Origin: Dysgonomonas sp. PF1-14
GTDB taxonomy: Bacteria; Bacteroidota; Bacteroidia; Bacteroidales; Dysgonomonadaceae
Length of the DNA stretch: 64,000 bases
Reading direction: 5' to 3'
Assembly: GCF_029892965.1 (NCBI RefSeq)
Contig: NZ_JARXWN010000006.1
Location: forward strand, 124,001 to 188,000
In this document: one piece after another, positions 27,995-37,283 of the stretch
How the letters are laid out: the number at the start of each line of letters is the position of its first letter
Numbering within the stretch: the stretch's first letter is position 1
Notes under the pieces: generated by a model
The model's input: only the letters and a program-made list of their open reading frames with translations
Database searches by the model: none
Told to the model about the DNA's origin: nothing
Position numbers and translations under genes: made by a program

Positions 27995-28927
27995 TTAAGC
28001 AAAAAGTTTAGTTAGTCTAAAGATGAAAAACGGGATATCTCTAACTCCCCTAAACTGCGCCCTGAAAGCTTTAACTTTTGCATTGAAAGATTCTGCCGAA
28101 GCATTAGTGGAACGATTATCAAAGTAATTACATATAATCCCATAGTTGTTTTGCATCGTATCAATCACACTCTTAAAGAACTTCAAGTTTAATCGCTCTA
28201 CTTTATCATACCATCGTGCTAATCGTGTGAGTCCTATGTTTTTGTCGTTGGTTGTGTTGTATATTCGTGTTAGCTCCATAGATACCTGATAAGCTTCTTC
28301 AATAGCTGGATATTCACGAAACAATATTTCAGCTCGCTCTTGTTGACTGTGTGTCCATTTAGAAAAGTGCTTCATCACAATATGTCTGCTTCTGGCTAAT
28401 AACTGCCTGCGGGTATCTCCATTTTCAAAGACATAGGGAATATATTTACGCTTCTCCTGTTTTGCTAATGCCATTTCATTATTATCCAGATCAATAGCCT
28501 GCCAACGATAATCTACCCGAAGATCACTAACAGCGTCATTCATTAATCGTTGCACATGAAATCGGTCTGCTACCAATGTGGCTCTGGGAAAGGCTTTCTT
28601 GGCAATCAGGCGCATAGTGGGCGATAAGTCGAGGGTTATTTCTTTTACTTTCAATCGTAATGATCGGGGTAATTTTTCTAATGCATCGATTACCTCTTCT
28701 GATTTAGTACCCCGAATCATAGCAACTAAAGTGCCTTGCTTACCATGACCAGCTTTGTTGGTTACGATGGTGTAGAGTTCACCTTGCGAAAGAGAGGTCT
28801 CATCAATGCTTAGATTGGCTCCTAAATTCTTCTTGTATAAAACATAAGGGGCATAATGAAGCTTTTCCCAATAACGGAAATCACTGATATATTCTTTATA
28901 TTGATAGCGCAAGTTTGTCCCATCCAC
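27995..28927 (-). CDS. Transposase, DDE catalytic part (ISL3/ISAon1 type)
   Basis: A 310-residue reading frame (GTG at 28927) carrying the catalytic domain: SIDETSLSQGELYTIV with the first Asp, ITLDLSPTMRLIAKKAFP with the second Asp followed by VADRFHVQRLMNDAV, and NASAESFNAKVKAFRAQFRG with the final Glu. These three blocks are typical of ISL3 family transposases. The open frame continues upstream of the GTG to a TAA next to a TTTTTTAAAAG run, overlapping the end of the N-terminal frame, so the natural product may be a fusion made by frameshift or transcript slippage. Otherwise it is translated alone. Confidence 0.85.
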   Translation of the reverse strand: MDGTNLRYQYKEYISDFRYWEKLHYAPYVLYKKNLGANLSIDETSLSQGELYTIVTNKAGHGKQGTLVAMIRGTKSEEVIDALEKLPRSLRLKVKEITLDLSPTMRLIAKKAFPRATLVADRFHVQRLMNDAVSDLRVDYRWQAIDLDNNEMALAKQEKRKYIPYVFENGDTRRQLLARSRHIVMKHFSKWTHSQQERAEILFREYPAIEEAYQVSMELTRIYNTTNDKNIGLTRLARWYDKVERLNLKFFKSVIDTMQNNYGIICNYFDNRSTNASAESFNAKVKAFRAQFRGVRDIPFFIFRLTKLFA

Positions 28928-28970
28928 ATTGTAATAAGAAGCAATTGATTTTATGCTTACAGCACTACTT

Positions 28971-29315
28971 TCAATTTGATTCTTTTAAAAAAGCAACGAA
29001 CTCCTTCGTTAATCGGGTGCCTTCGTAGTGGATGTCAAACTTCTGACTTAGAATCTCTGCTGTATCCTTATTCAACCATTTACGTCGCCGAAGATGCAGG
29101 TAAACAGCTTTCCCTTTTACCGGGAAGTCCTGGACAATGCTATAGTCAGTAAAACCATGTGAAATCAAAGCATCAGAGCTGTCTTGCGGCATAACTTTCT
29201 TTTCACTTAGATAGACATCTATACGAAATGAATCCTGAGTGAACTTCTCTAACTCAAAGAAGTCAAAAAGCCAGGAGGGAAGAAATAATCGGAGAATATC
29301 TTCGGAACTTATCAT
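28971..29315 (-). CDS. Transposase N-terminal part (ISAon1 type)
   Basis: A 114-residue frame (MISSEDILRLFLPSWLFDFF) with a pattern typical of the N-terminal part of ISL3-like transposases: an acidic first helix, then YLHLRRRKWLNKDTAEILSQ with a helix-turn-helix-like basic segment, ending EFVAFLKESN. It is followed by the catalytic frame in the +1 phase. The end overlaps the T6A4 run where slippage could join the two. Confidence 0.75.
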   Translation of the reverse strand: MISSEDILRLFLPSWLFDFFELEKFTQDSFRIDVYLSEKKVMPQDSSDALISHGFTDYSIVQDFPVKGKAVYLHLRRRKWLNKDTAEILSQKFDIHYEGTRLTKEFVAFLKESN

Positions 29316-29374
29316 TGCTTTTTTTAGACAAAGATAATTCTACCAACCGATTTTTCAGCTTGACCCGAAAATAC

Positions 29375-29421
29375 GGCTCAACGTAAAAACTTGAGGGGTA
29401 AAAGTGGCTCAACGTAAAAAC
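29375..29421. repeat. Two direct copies of a 16-bp motif
   Basis: GGCTCAACGTAAAAAC occurs at 29375-29390 and again at 29406-29421, a 31-base period, immediately inside the insertion sequence. A partial inverted copy AACGTTGAG follows at 29431-29439. Before the IS landed these would have lain some 100 bases from the left end of the element, a position usual for integrase or excisionase sites. Confidence 0.5.
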
Positions 29422-29451
29422 GAGCATCCTAACGTTGAGAGTCAAAACATT

Positions 29452-30141
29452 CTAAAGACTTATGGCTATAAACTGCTTAATATTCTTATTTGAACCATAA
29501 ATTACCAGTATATCATCTTTTTCCAGTACAGTATCCGGTTTAGGTATATCCTGTACGTCCGCAACGATCCTTGTTTTTCCTATAATACTCTGTTCTTCTA
29601 CATTTTTTACTATCGTCAGTACCAGAATATTATACTCTTTCCTGAATCCTACTTCTTCAATACTTCTTCCGATGAACATATCAGGTACGATAACCTCCAC
29701 AATACTGTAATTTTTGTTCAGTTCAAAAGAATCGACCATTCCCCGAAGAGTCAGTTTCTTTGCCCACCTCTCCGCCGTTTCTTCTTCGGGGTGGACGATT
29801 TCGTTTACGCCGATTGCCTGCAATACATTTTCATGCAAAGGATTCAATGATCTTCCGATAAGCCGTTTTACATTCATATTCTTAAACATGGCCGTAGCCA
29901 TAATATTGGCTCCCTGATCTTCACCTATACAGACAATTACCACATCAGTATTTTTCAGGGGTAGGGTTTCTACTGCTAAAGCATCTTTTACATCCAGACA
30001 AACCACATGGGTTATTTTATCCTTTAGTTCATTAACACGCTGCATCTTGGAATCTACCCCTATAACTTCATTGCCCTGTGCCACCAGTTTTTCGGCTAGC
30101 GATGAACCGAAAACTCCCAGTCCTACAATTATATATTTCAT
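29452..30141 (-). CDS. ktrA: KtrA/TrkA-type regulatory subunit of K+ uptake
   Basis: A 229-residue cytoplasmic RCK protein that gates a Ktr/Trk potassium channel in response to nucleotides. The N-terminal Rossmann fold shows GLGVFGSSLAEKL and the acidic end of strand 2 in VIGVDSK; AMFKNMNVKRLIGRS and HPEEETAERWAKKL finish the RCK-N domain. The RCK-C domain covers about 140-229. It lies 13 bases after ktrB, so both make one K+ uptake system. It is the last gene of the cargo block on the mobilizable element. Confidence 0.92.
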   Translation of the reverse strand: MKYIIVGLGVFGSSLAEKLVAQGNEVIGVDSKMQRVNELKDKITHVVCLDVKDALAVETLPLKNTDVVIVCIGEDQGANIMATAMFKNMNVKRLIGRSLNPLHENVLQAIGVNEIVHPEEETAERWAKKLTLRGMVDSFELNKNYSIVEVIVPDMFIGRSIEEVGFRKEYNILVLTIVKNVEEQSIIGKTRIVADVQDIPKPDTVLEKDDILVIYGSNKNIKQFIAISL

Positions 30142-30154
30142 ATCTACTTACTTT

Positions 30155-31549
30155 TTAATTAATTAATATTTCCTCGGAAGGATAAACATAACCGGCAGTC
30201 CTGACCTGTTTGAAGAATGCGATCAGTAATGTCAGAGTGGTGATACGGCCTATAAACATAAGCACAATCAACACCAATTTGCTTGCTGTACTTAAGCCGG
30301 ATGTTATGCCTAGGCTCAGTCCCACAGTGCTATAGGCCGAAACAGATTCAAATATTATATCCAGCATCCTCAGGCTTTCATCAAAAAATGAAATTAGTAA
30401 CGAACCTATTCCCAGTACTATAAATGATAGGGTTATTACAGCAAAAGCCCGTCTGACGGAAATATCCGCTATTTCGCGGCTGTACACTTCTATGTTTTTC
30501 CGTCCTTTGGCCAGATTTATACAATTAAGTATAGCTATGGCGAAAGTACTGGTTTTAATACCACCTCCGGTTGATGCAGGTGACGCGCCTATCCACATAA
30601 GTATGATAATGATAACCACAGAAGACATATGCAGCTGGCTGAAATCGACGGAATTAAATCCGGCTGTCCGAGGGGTAGTCGCCGTAAATAATGCCGTAAT
30701 AGCTTTTCCCGGTCCCTGATGAGATGCCAGTATATTGTCGTATTCGTTTACGAAAATGAGGACAGTCCCGATTATGATTAAAGAAAATGTAGTCACTAAA
30801 TTGATCTTGCTTCCCAGTTTCATAACCCACGGCTTATGAACATCTTTTTTATGATTAAATATCTGCCGGAAAATTCTGCGGACAAGATGTTTCAGATACT
30901 TAAGAATGTTTATAACAATAGGAAATCCCAATCCTCCCAGAACAAATAAAAAAATAAGGCTTAACTGGAAACTGTAATTATCGACGTATCTGCTTTCCAT
31001 AATGCCATGCGGCAGTGTTGAAAAACCCGCATTGCAGAATGCAGAGATGGAATGGAATACTGAAAAATAAATCCGTTCTCCAAAAGAAGGTATCAAAGCC
31101 GGGCTCAGGCAGGTAAAAATAAAAAGAGCGCCTACTGCTTCAATGCCAAGCGTAATTATCAGTATGCGCTTCAACGTCTTAAATATATCGTCTGTTTTAT
31201 CTATGTTGGAAATATCACCCATGGCCAGTTGGTCTTCGAAGGAAGAACCTCCTTTAAAGAAATAACTGAAGTAACTGGCAAAAGTCAGTATTCCCAATCC
31301 CCCGCATTGTATGAGTAACATGATAATTGTCTGCCCAAACACAGTAAAGTCTTTGCTGGTATCCAACACAATCAGTCCGGTTACGCACACGGCGCTCGTT
31401 GTTGTAAACAGCGCATCGGTAAAGCTGATGCTGTGAGTTGTAGATACGGGTAGAAGTAAAAGGATGGTACCAATGATAATCAGTCCTAAAAAACTGAGAA
31501 TAAACAGACGGGCGGGATTTATACCTATATACTTTATCCGGGAAAACAT
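30155..31549 (-). CDS. ktrB: KtrB/TrkH-type K+ translocating subunit
   Basis: A 464-residue membrane protein with four M1-P-M2 repeats. The four selectivity-filter glycines can be read in SAVCVTGLI, FCNAGFSTLP, PRTAGFNSVDF and YSTVGLSLGIT, which with GASPASTGGGIKTST (the gating loop region in M2C) define the KtrB/TrkH group. It drives uptake of K+, commonly coupled to Na+ in Ktr. It precedes ktrA with a 13-base gap; a 176-base gap separates it from the DUF389 gene, enough for a separate promoter. Confidence 0.93.
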   Translation of the reverse strand: MFSRIKYIGINPARLFILSFLGLIIIGTILLLLPVSTTHSISFTDALFTTTSAVCVTGLIVLDTSKDFTVFGQTIIMLLIQCGGLGILTFASYFSYFFKGGSSFEDQLAMGDISNIDKTDDIFKTLKRILIITLGIEAVGALFIFTCLSPALIPSFGERIYFSVFHSISAFCNAGFSTLPHGIMESRYVDNYSFQLSLIFLFVLGGLGFPIVINILKYLKHLVRRIFRQIFNHKKDVHKPWVMKLGSKINLVTTFSLIIIGTVLIFVNEYDNILASHQGPGKAITALFTATTPRTAGFNSVDFSQLHMSSVVIIIILMWIGASPASTGGGIKTSTFAIAILNCINLAKGRKNIEVYSREIADISVRRAFAVITLSFIVLGIGSLLISFFDESLRMLDIIFESVSAYSTVGLSLGITSGLSTASKLVLIVLMFIGRITTLTLLIAFFKQVRTAGYVYPSEEILIN

Positions 31550-31725
31550 TGTTTAAATTTAAAGGCTCTTTAAAATTAGCATACTCAAATATGGGGTAAA
31601 ATTTTCAGAAGAAAAAATATTTAAGGTCCCAGACCTATATGTCGTCCAACTAAGCATAACACTCATAGTGAGTTATCGCTTTTAAAGGAGACATAAAATA
31701 CTTATATGTAATTATATATATTTCT

Positions 31726-33054
31726 TTAATTTATTTTCTCAAAATACACTTTTGCCTCAGCCGTTTTTAACCGTTCATCTATCCATTCCCTGACTTTTTT
31801 CTGGTCGATAGTATTCAAGTAACGCTCATAGGAAAAAATAACAATCTCGGCTTTTTCAGGTTTGATACTATCCTTGCGGTATATGTAGGTATCGGAATAC
31901 GAACAAGAAGTGATCTGAGGATATAGAACTTTTACCTCCGACAACAGTTGATTGCCTATCATTGGACGGTTTTGTATACTGTCCGATTGACGCTGGCTTT
32001 CGGTTATTAAACTGTTCAGGCGGCTTATTTCCTGTTTCAGTGAAGCCTCTTTGGCTAGCGACTTATCCTGATTAGGTATATTTGTATTTATCGCCAATCC
32101 CTGCTCTACAGATATTTTCGCATCTTTCAGATAAAAATCGGAGGCCTTACTAACAATCGTATCTTTATCGCCATCTGTCAGATAAGATCCACCATAGGTC
32201 AGCATAATTTCCCTTTTAGATGCATTTATCTCACTCCTAAGTAAATAATTCCCCCTGTATATGCTGACATCTTGTGTATATAGCTGGGCGTTTGCTTTAA
32301 ATTTTTCATCTTGGGCAAGACTATAGCCGAGGTATATACTCGGGAGAATGGTAATAATTATTATTGCAGAAATAATCTGATTTATCCTTTTCTTACGGAT
32401 ATCGCTAATCCGGCTGTTTCGAATCGGGAATTTAAGGAATTGAGATATTATAGCCGATGCAAATGCAATACAAACAGAATTAATAGTAAACAGATAAAAA
32501 GCCCCGTAAAAGAAAGAAAATTGCCCCGTAGCCAGGCCATAGCCTGCTGTACATAAAGGAGGCATCAATGCTGTGGCAATGGCCACGCCGGGTATCACAT
32601 TCCCTTTTTGCTTACTGCTTATGGCAATAATGCCTGCCACCCCTCCGAATAACGCTATTAATACATCATAAATAGTAGGGCTGGTTCGTGCAAGTATTTC
32701 CGAGTAAGCAGTCGTTACCGGAGTAATGGCAAAATACAATGTAGAAGTAATCAGACTAGCTAAAACAGCAAATCCGAAATTTTTTAATGACTGCCTGAAA
32801 AGCAGAGAATCATACACTGCAATACTATAACCCATTCCGGTAATTGGCTCCATAAGGGGAGATATAAGCATAGCTCCGATAATAACTGCCGTAGAGTTTA
32901 TATTCAGCCCTACTGAGGCTATTATTATCGCACAGACCAATATCCAAAGCTTTGTACCTTCAAACACCACCCCTTGCTTAATGGATTCATGTATCTCGTT
33001 ATAATCCTCTATCTGTCCTTGATGTCTTATTTTTTTTAAAAGTTTCTGAAGCAT
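31726..33054 (-). CDS. DUF389 membrane protein
   Basis: A 442-residue inner membrane protein. The DUF389 block (about 30-240) has the segments NSTAVIIGAMLISPLMEPITGMGYS and GVAIATALMPPLCTAGYGLA with six or more transmembrane helices; the C-terminal 200 residues are soluble and likely face outward, with a short coiled coil. DUF389 proteins have no assigned transport reaction; some are linked to copper or inositol metabolism. The position between nhaA and ktrB, with 14 bases to nhaA, suggests an ion-related role here. Confidence 0.85.
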   Translation of the reverse strand: MLQKLLKKIRHQGQIEDYNEIHESIKQGVVFEGTKLWILVCAIIIASVGLNINSTAVIIGAMLISPLMEPITGMGYSIAVYDSLLFRQSLKNFGFAVLASLITSTLYFAITPVTTAYSEILARTSPTIYDVLIALFGGVAGIIAISSKQKGNVIPGVAIATALMPPLCTAGYGLATGQFSFFYGAFYLFTINSVCIAFASAIISQFLKFPIRNSRISDIRKKRINQIISAIIIITILPSIYLGYSLAQDEKFKANAQLYTQDVSIYRGNYLLRSEINASKREIMLTYGGSYLTDGDKDTIVSKASDFYLKDAKISVEQGLAINTNIPNQDKSLAKEASLKQEISRLNSLITESQRQSDSIQNRPMIGNQLLSEVKVLYPQITSCSYSDTYIYRKDSIKPEKAEIVIFSYERYLNTIDQKKVREWIDERLKTAEAKVYFEKIN

Positions 33055-33068
33055 GGTAATTTAAAGTC

Positions 33069-34385
33069 TTATTTTTGGTTTAAAACAATATAACCTGTTA
33101 CTCCACCGATAATGGATGCTGCAAATATACCAATCTTAGCTTGAACAAGGTGTATCTCATCGTTAAAAGCTAACGAAGTAATAAACAAAGACATGGTAAA
33201 ACCAATGGAAGCCAATAATCCGACACCAAACAAATTCCTGTAATTCATACCCTCGGGTAGCGAAGTAACCTTTAATTTTACGAGTAATGATGTGAAACCA
33301 ACCACGCCGGTAATCTTGCCCAATAATAAGCCTAAAGCTACTCCAATTGCTATATTTGTACTGAACAGGGACTCAATTTCGATATCGACCAAACATACTC
33401 CCGCATTAGCCAAAGCAAATAGAGGTATGACTATAAAAGTCACAAATGGATGCATACTGTATTCCAATCGCTGTAAAGGAGGTATTGCTGCATCCGTATC
33501 TTCTTTTATATGCTGGAGGATATGTAATTGCTCGTCTGTCAGTGTCGGAATATTATTGGGATCGATGTCTTTGAAACGTTTTAGCTTCTGTTGTATTTTA
33601 CCGATATACGAATCTTCCTGTAACACTACATCTGCCGGAATCATGAATGCTGCCAAAACAGCAGCTATCGTTGCATGTACACCGGACAGCAGAAAAGCAG
33701 TCCAGACACCACCTATCCCCAAAATAGCGTAGAAAACAATATTTCTTACTCCGAGCTTATTTGCCAGAAACATGGCCAACACAAATCCTAAGCCTATAGC
33801 CAGGCTTGTAAAAGAAATGTCGGAGGTATAGAAAAAGGCGATAACCAGTACCGCTCCTAAATCATCGACTATAGCCAATGCTGTAAGAAATACTTTTAGG
33901 GATAAGGGAATCCTGTCTCCCAGTAGGTATAATATCCCCAGAGCGAATGCAATGTCTGTTGCCATGGGTATACCCCATCCCTGGTGTACAATCCCGGACG
34001 GATTAAATAACAGATAAATGAGCGCCGGGACCAGCATTCCTCCAATAGCAGCGACAATAGGTAGAATTGCATTCCGGGGATTAGATAATTCCCCTCCTAT
34101 AATTTCCCTTTTTAATTCGAGTCCTACTACAAAGAAGAACATGGCCATCAGTCCGTCGTTTATCCAGTGGTGGATGCTGAATTCCAAATACTTTTCTCCA
34201 TTGAATATAAAACCTAACTTTTGTTCGAAGAAATGTAAATAGGGTTCTGACCATGGCGAATTTGCCAGTATAAGTGCTATCAAAACGCTTATCCCTAGCA
34301 CAATACCTCCTGATTTTTGTTGATGTGTAAACCTCTGTACGGGGATGATCAGTTTGTCAATAGGTGTTTGATTATTTTCTTTCAT
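33069..34385 (-). CDS. nhaA: Na+/H+ antiporter NhaA
   Basis: Expels Na+ in exchange for two H+ and so controls internal pH and sodium. The 438-residue protein has the 12-helix NhaA pattern; the ion-binding double Asp lies in LTALAIVDDLGAVLVIAFF, and MATDIAFALGILYLLGDR, WINDGLMAMFFFVVGLELKRE and LANAGVCL are standard blocks. The length is somewhat above the E. coli protein (388) because of a hydrophilic insert (QQKLKRFKDIDPNN region). It starts 23 bases after mscS and ends 14 bases before DUF389. Confidence 0.95.
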   Translation of the reverse strand: MKENNQTPIDKLIIPVQRFTHQQKSGGIVLGISVLIALILANSPWSEPYLHFFEQKLGFIFNGEKYLEFSIHHWINDGLMAMFFFVVGLELKREIIGGELSNPRNAILPIVAAIGGMLVPALIYLLFNPSGIVHQGWGIPMATDIAFALGILYLLGDRIPLSLKVFLTALAIVDDLGAVLVIAFFYTSDISFTSLAIGLGFVLAMFLANKLGVRNIVFYAILGIGGVWTAFLLSGVHATIAAVLAAFMIPADVVLQEDSYIGKIQQKLKRFKDIDPNNIPTLTDEQLHILQHIKEDTDAAIPPLQRLEYSMHPFVTFIVIPLFALANAGVCLVDIEIESLFSTNIAIGVALGLLLGKITGVVGFTSLLVKLKVTSLPEGMNYRNLFGVGLLASIGFTMSLFITSLAFNDEIHLVQAKIGIFAASIIGGVTGYIVLNQK

Positions 34386-34408
34386 TCACTCGTTTCATTA
34401 AGTTATTT

Positions 34409-35242
34409 TTACCCTATTTTATCAAAATGTACATCCATTTGAGGAAATGGAAAATTTAGTCCATTTTTAGGGAATTCATTATATACTTTTTCGGTCAGGT
34501 CATATCGTAGATCATAATAGAAATCAAAATCTGTCCAGAATTTGACAATTATATCCACTGAGCTGTCCGACAGGTTGTCCAGATATACTGCCGGTGCAGG
34601 ACTTTTGTGTACTCTTTTGTCATTTGCCAGTATTTCTATCAGTAATTCACGAGCTTTTGCTACATCGTCACCGTAAGACACACCAAATACCGCGTCGATA
34701 CGTCTTCGCCCTTCTTTTGTATGGTTGGTAAGCGCTCCATTGACTAAACTCCCATTTGGCAAATATATAATTCTGTTATCAAAGGTTCTGATACGTGTAG
34801 TAAAAATCATAATTCCTTTTACAAATCCGAGATGTCCGCTGTCTGTCTCTATCAAATCTCCTATCTCAAAAGGTTTGATAGTAAGTATAACAACGCCTCC
34901 GGCAAAATTTTGCAAAGTCCCCGACAAAGCCATACCAATAGCTAAGGAAGCGGCTCCTAAAATAGCAACAATAGAGGTCATTTCTATGCCCACCGTGGCG
35001 AATACAATTACTAAAACCAATATTTTCAGCAAGATGTTCATTGTCGAAGTCAAAAATGTTTTTAATGAAGGATCTATATGCTTTGCCTCCATCATTTTTT
35101 TCATCGATTTCATAATTCTTTTCACAACCCAGAATCCAAGAATAAGTATACCTATAGCTATTAACAATTTTATCCCAAAATAAATTGCCGAGTTCCCAAA
35201 TGTTTCTAATTGTTCTAAATTGATTTTATCCATAATAATCAT
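34409..35242 (-). CDS. mscS: Small-conductance mechanosensitive channel (MscS)
   Basis: A 277-residue channel that opens on membrane tension to release solutes in osmotic downshock. It has three N-terminal helices; the pore helix AASLAIGMALSGTLQNFAGGVVI shows the Gly/Ala pattern, followed by the beta domain signature IKPFEIGDLIE and IYLPNGSLVNGALTNHTKEG. The length matches MscS of E. coli (286). It is the first gene of the five-gene cargo block and pairs naturally with K+ uptake and Na+/H+ exchange. Confidence 0.93.
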   Translation of the reverse strand: MIIMDKINLEQLETFGNSAIYFGIKLLIAIGILILGFWVVKRIMKSMKKMMEAKHIDPSLKTFLTSTMNILLKILVLVIVFATVGIEMTSIVAILGAASLAIGMALSGTLQNFAGGVVILTIKPFEIGDLIETDSGHLGFVKGIMIFTTRIRTFDNRIIYLPNGSLVNGALTNHTKEGRRRIDAVFGVSYGDDVAKARELLIEILANDKRVHKSPAPAVYLDNLSDSSVDIIVKFWTDFDFYYDLRYDLTEKVYNEFPKNGLNFPFPQMDVHFDKIG

Positions 35243-35316
35243 GTTAATTATAATTTTGAATAATTCTAAAAATAAAAATTTATTTATCTACTACTAATTC
35301 GTTTTATCATCAGATA

Positions 35317-35617
35317 TCAGGCTAATAAAGCGCTCATATTCGCTGAGGATATTTGCAATGATCTCATTTTAGTCATATATTGGATATTATTGCCACTACG
35401 ACCGTCATAGAAATATGTTATAGATATTCCGGCTCCAATATCAGGAGTATTCTCTTCTTGAATATAAGAGTCTGACAACGTTTGAGGTTCGGCGATAGCA
35501 CCATTGCGGGAGTTCCTTATTTTGTCGTGCCGTATAAAATTTATCTTTTCTTGAGCGTTTACTATGGATGATGATATGGTAAAAATAGAATAATAAATTA
35601 TTTAACATATATTTCAT
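35317..35617 (-). pseudogene. Frameshifted small exported protein
   Basis: From an ATG at 35617 the minus strand reads MKYMLNNLLFYF, and after a one-base phase change continues TISSSIVNAQEKINFIRHDK and GAGISITYFYDGRSGNNIQY down to a stop at 35317. Joined, this makes a signal peptide with cleavage after NAQ and a mature domain of some 75 residues. A single indel in the signal peptide breaks it. I do not recognise the family. The remaining DNA to 36016 holds an inverted repeat and no supported gene. Confidence 0.4.
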
Positions 35618-35760
35618 GCTTTACAACAGCATACCCTATTCGTTGTATACGGGTAAAGCTTAGTACAATAATGCAGGGTAGTTGGAAGCAAATCCGATAT
35701 TGGAGAAGCCAATATTAATGGTTTCTATCCCTCTTGAATTGTGATGGTTTAAAAATGAGA

Positions 35761-35808
35761 ATTCAGATTATCAAATATGTGAAAAAATGACAGAAACCTA
35801 ATCTGAAT
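35761..35808. repeat. 10-bp inverted repeat between mscS and the relaxase gene
   Basis: ATTCAGATTA at 35761-35770 pairs exactly with TAATCTGAAT at 35799-35808, with 28 bases between. It lies downstream of the relaxase gene, about 200 bases past its stop; it may be a termination or protein-binding site. Confidence 0.4.
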
Positions 35809-36016
35809 CAACGTGGATTCTCCACAGACAATTACAAATATACGGAGAATTACTCGAAATATATGTCATATATTCGACATTTTTTCACTTTTGTGCTATT
35901 TTTCAAGATAGGTAAAGTGTGTTTTACTTAGCCGATAATTAGCATATATTTTAAATCATAAAGCAAAGAATTTCTACAGTAATAAATAATCCGCTCAAAT
36001 AGTAGATATCTCACTA

Positions 36017-37222
36017 TTACATTCTCATGCCGCCTTTCTTTTGTATGTTCGGTCTTATTATCTGTTTAGTTTCCTGATACTTCTGTTTGAACCAATCCAA
36101 TATATTTTGTTCGTTCAGGTTTAACCGTAGTTTATCGGGATTATCCGGTTCTTTTTCTACTTTCAGCTTAACATCCACTGCCTTGAATTTCCGGTTATGT
36201 TCCGGTGAAAAGAAAGAATAGGATTTTGCAATGAGACTTCTGCCCTCAAATAACACCTTGATGTATTCGATGCCCAGACCAATGGCTTTACACAGGTCGG
36301 CAATGCGAAGCTGCTCTTTCACTATCGGGAGCAGTTCGTGTATCCGGTTCAGTTCGTCCTGTGCTTTGTAGGGCTCATAATCTTGTTTAAGCTGTTCGAG
36401 TTTTGATTCCAATAGGGCTTTATCCCTTTCTTTCAGCCGTATCTGTTCATCTATCGAGAGAAACTCGTCCTTTGCCCTGTCCCGATGCTCGTACATATCG
36501 TATACTTTCTTGTGGGCATCCTCGATGCGATATTCTAAAGATTCCACATTCTCCTGTAAGTCTATATTCTTCTGATAAATATCCTTATAAAACTCGATGG
36601 TAGACACATGCCTTGCATCCGATCCCCTGATACCTCTTTCCAATCCGTACTTACTCATCTTCTCGGCATAAGTATCCTGAAAACGCTCCAGATTTGTCCT
36701 TGTCATGACATCATCGGCACAAAGGCGGAGGGTATCTTTCGCTTTTTTTCTGTATTTCTTCTTACCGTTATCCTGTTCCTCTTTCGCTTTTCTTCGCTCG
36801 CCTTGCACTATGGGAACAACCGTCGCATGAATATGGGGAGTTGTTTCGTCCATGTGTAATACGGCTGAAACCACATTGTCTTTTCCGAACTCGTCCTGCA
36901 CCCATTCGACAGAATCTTTGCACCATTGGTCTAACTTCCCTTCTGTCTGTATGCGTTTCATATCTTCGGGACTGCCCGATAACAGGACTTGAAGCGCCCG
37001 TATCTGATTCTTTCCTATTTTTCGTTTTATCCCTGCCGTTTCTATACGGTGCTGAATAGCTTGTGTACGACCGCTTACCCCTTCGGGGAATGTTATCAGC
37101 TCTTTATTCAGATGGCTGCGTGCAGGATCGGCATTGCCCGGCATGACTGTTCTTTCGATATGCGCCGTTGTACGGGCATCGTTTCCTTTCGGTTTTTTGA
37201 TATTTAAAACAACTTTTCCCAT
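36017..37222 (-). CDS. MobV (Pre/Mob) family relaxase
   Basis: Nicks the transfer origin of the element so that a conjugative helper can move it. The 401-residue protein has the Pre/Mob N-terminal nuclease domain: the early motif ARSHLNKELI, and the metal-binding HMDETTPHIHATVVPI (about 122-137) that defines MobV. A basic stretch (QGERRKAKEEQDNGKKKYRK) and a long coiled coil (225-310) follow. It lies downstream of the primase and helicase genes and upstream of cargo. A hairpin-rich segment directly before it is the best transfer-origin candidate. Confidence 0.9.
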   Translation of the reverse strand: MGKVVLNIKKPKGNDARTTAHIERTVMPGNADPARSHLNKELITFPEGVSGRTQAIQHRIETAGIKRKIGKNQIRALQVLLSGSPEDMKRIQTEGKLDQWCKDSVEWVQDEFGKDNVVSAVLHMDETTPHIHATVVPIVQGERRKAKEEQDNGKKKYRKKAKDTLRLCADDVMTRTNLERFQDTYAEKMSKYGLERGIRGSDARHVSTIEFYKDIYQKNIDLQENVESLEYRIEDAHKKVYDMYEHRDRAKDEFLSIDEQIRLKERDKALLESKLEQLKQDYEPYKAQDELNRIHELLPIVKEQLRIADLCKAIGLGIEYIKVLFEGRSLIAKSYSFFSPEHNRKFKAVDVKLKVEKEPDNPDKLRLNLNEQNILDWFKQKYQETKQIIRPNIQKKGGMRM

Positions 37223-37283
37223 TGTGTTTTACTTTAAAATAGTTGATGATTTCCTAAACGCGAATACTTCATTCGCCTGTAAA

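Larger units (their letters stand above)
27961..29366 (-). mobile_element. Complete ISL3-like insertion sequence (1406 bp)
   Basis: Ends are perfect 27-bp inverted repeats (27961-27987 and 29340-29366, outer bases GGGTCAAGCTGAAAAATCGG). The 8-bp target duplication GAAAATAC flanks both sides (27953-27960, 29367-29374). It contains two transposase reading frames on the minus strand in the manner of the ISAon1 group. Perfect ends and duplication mean recent insertion. It has landed between the left arm site and the cargo genes of the host element. Confidence 0.93.
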
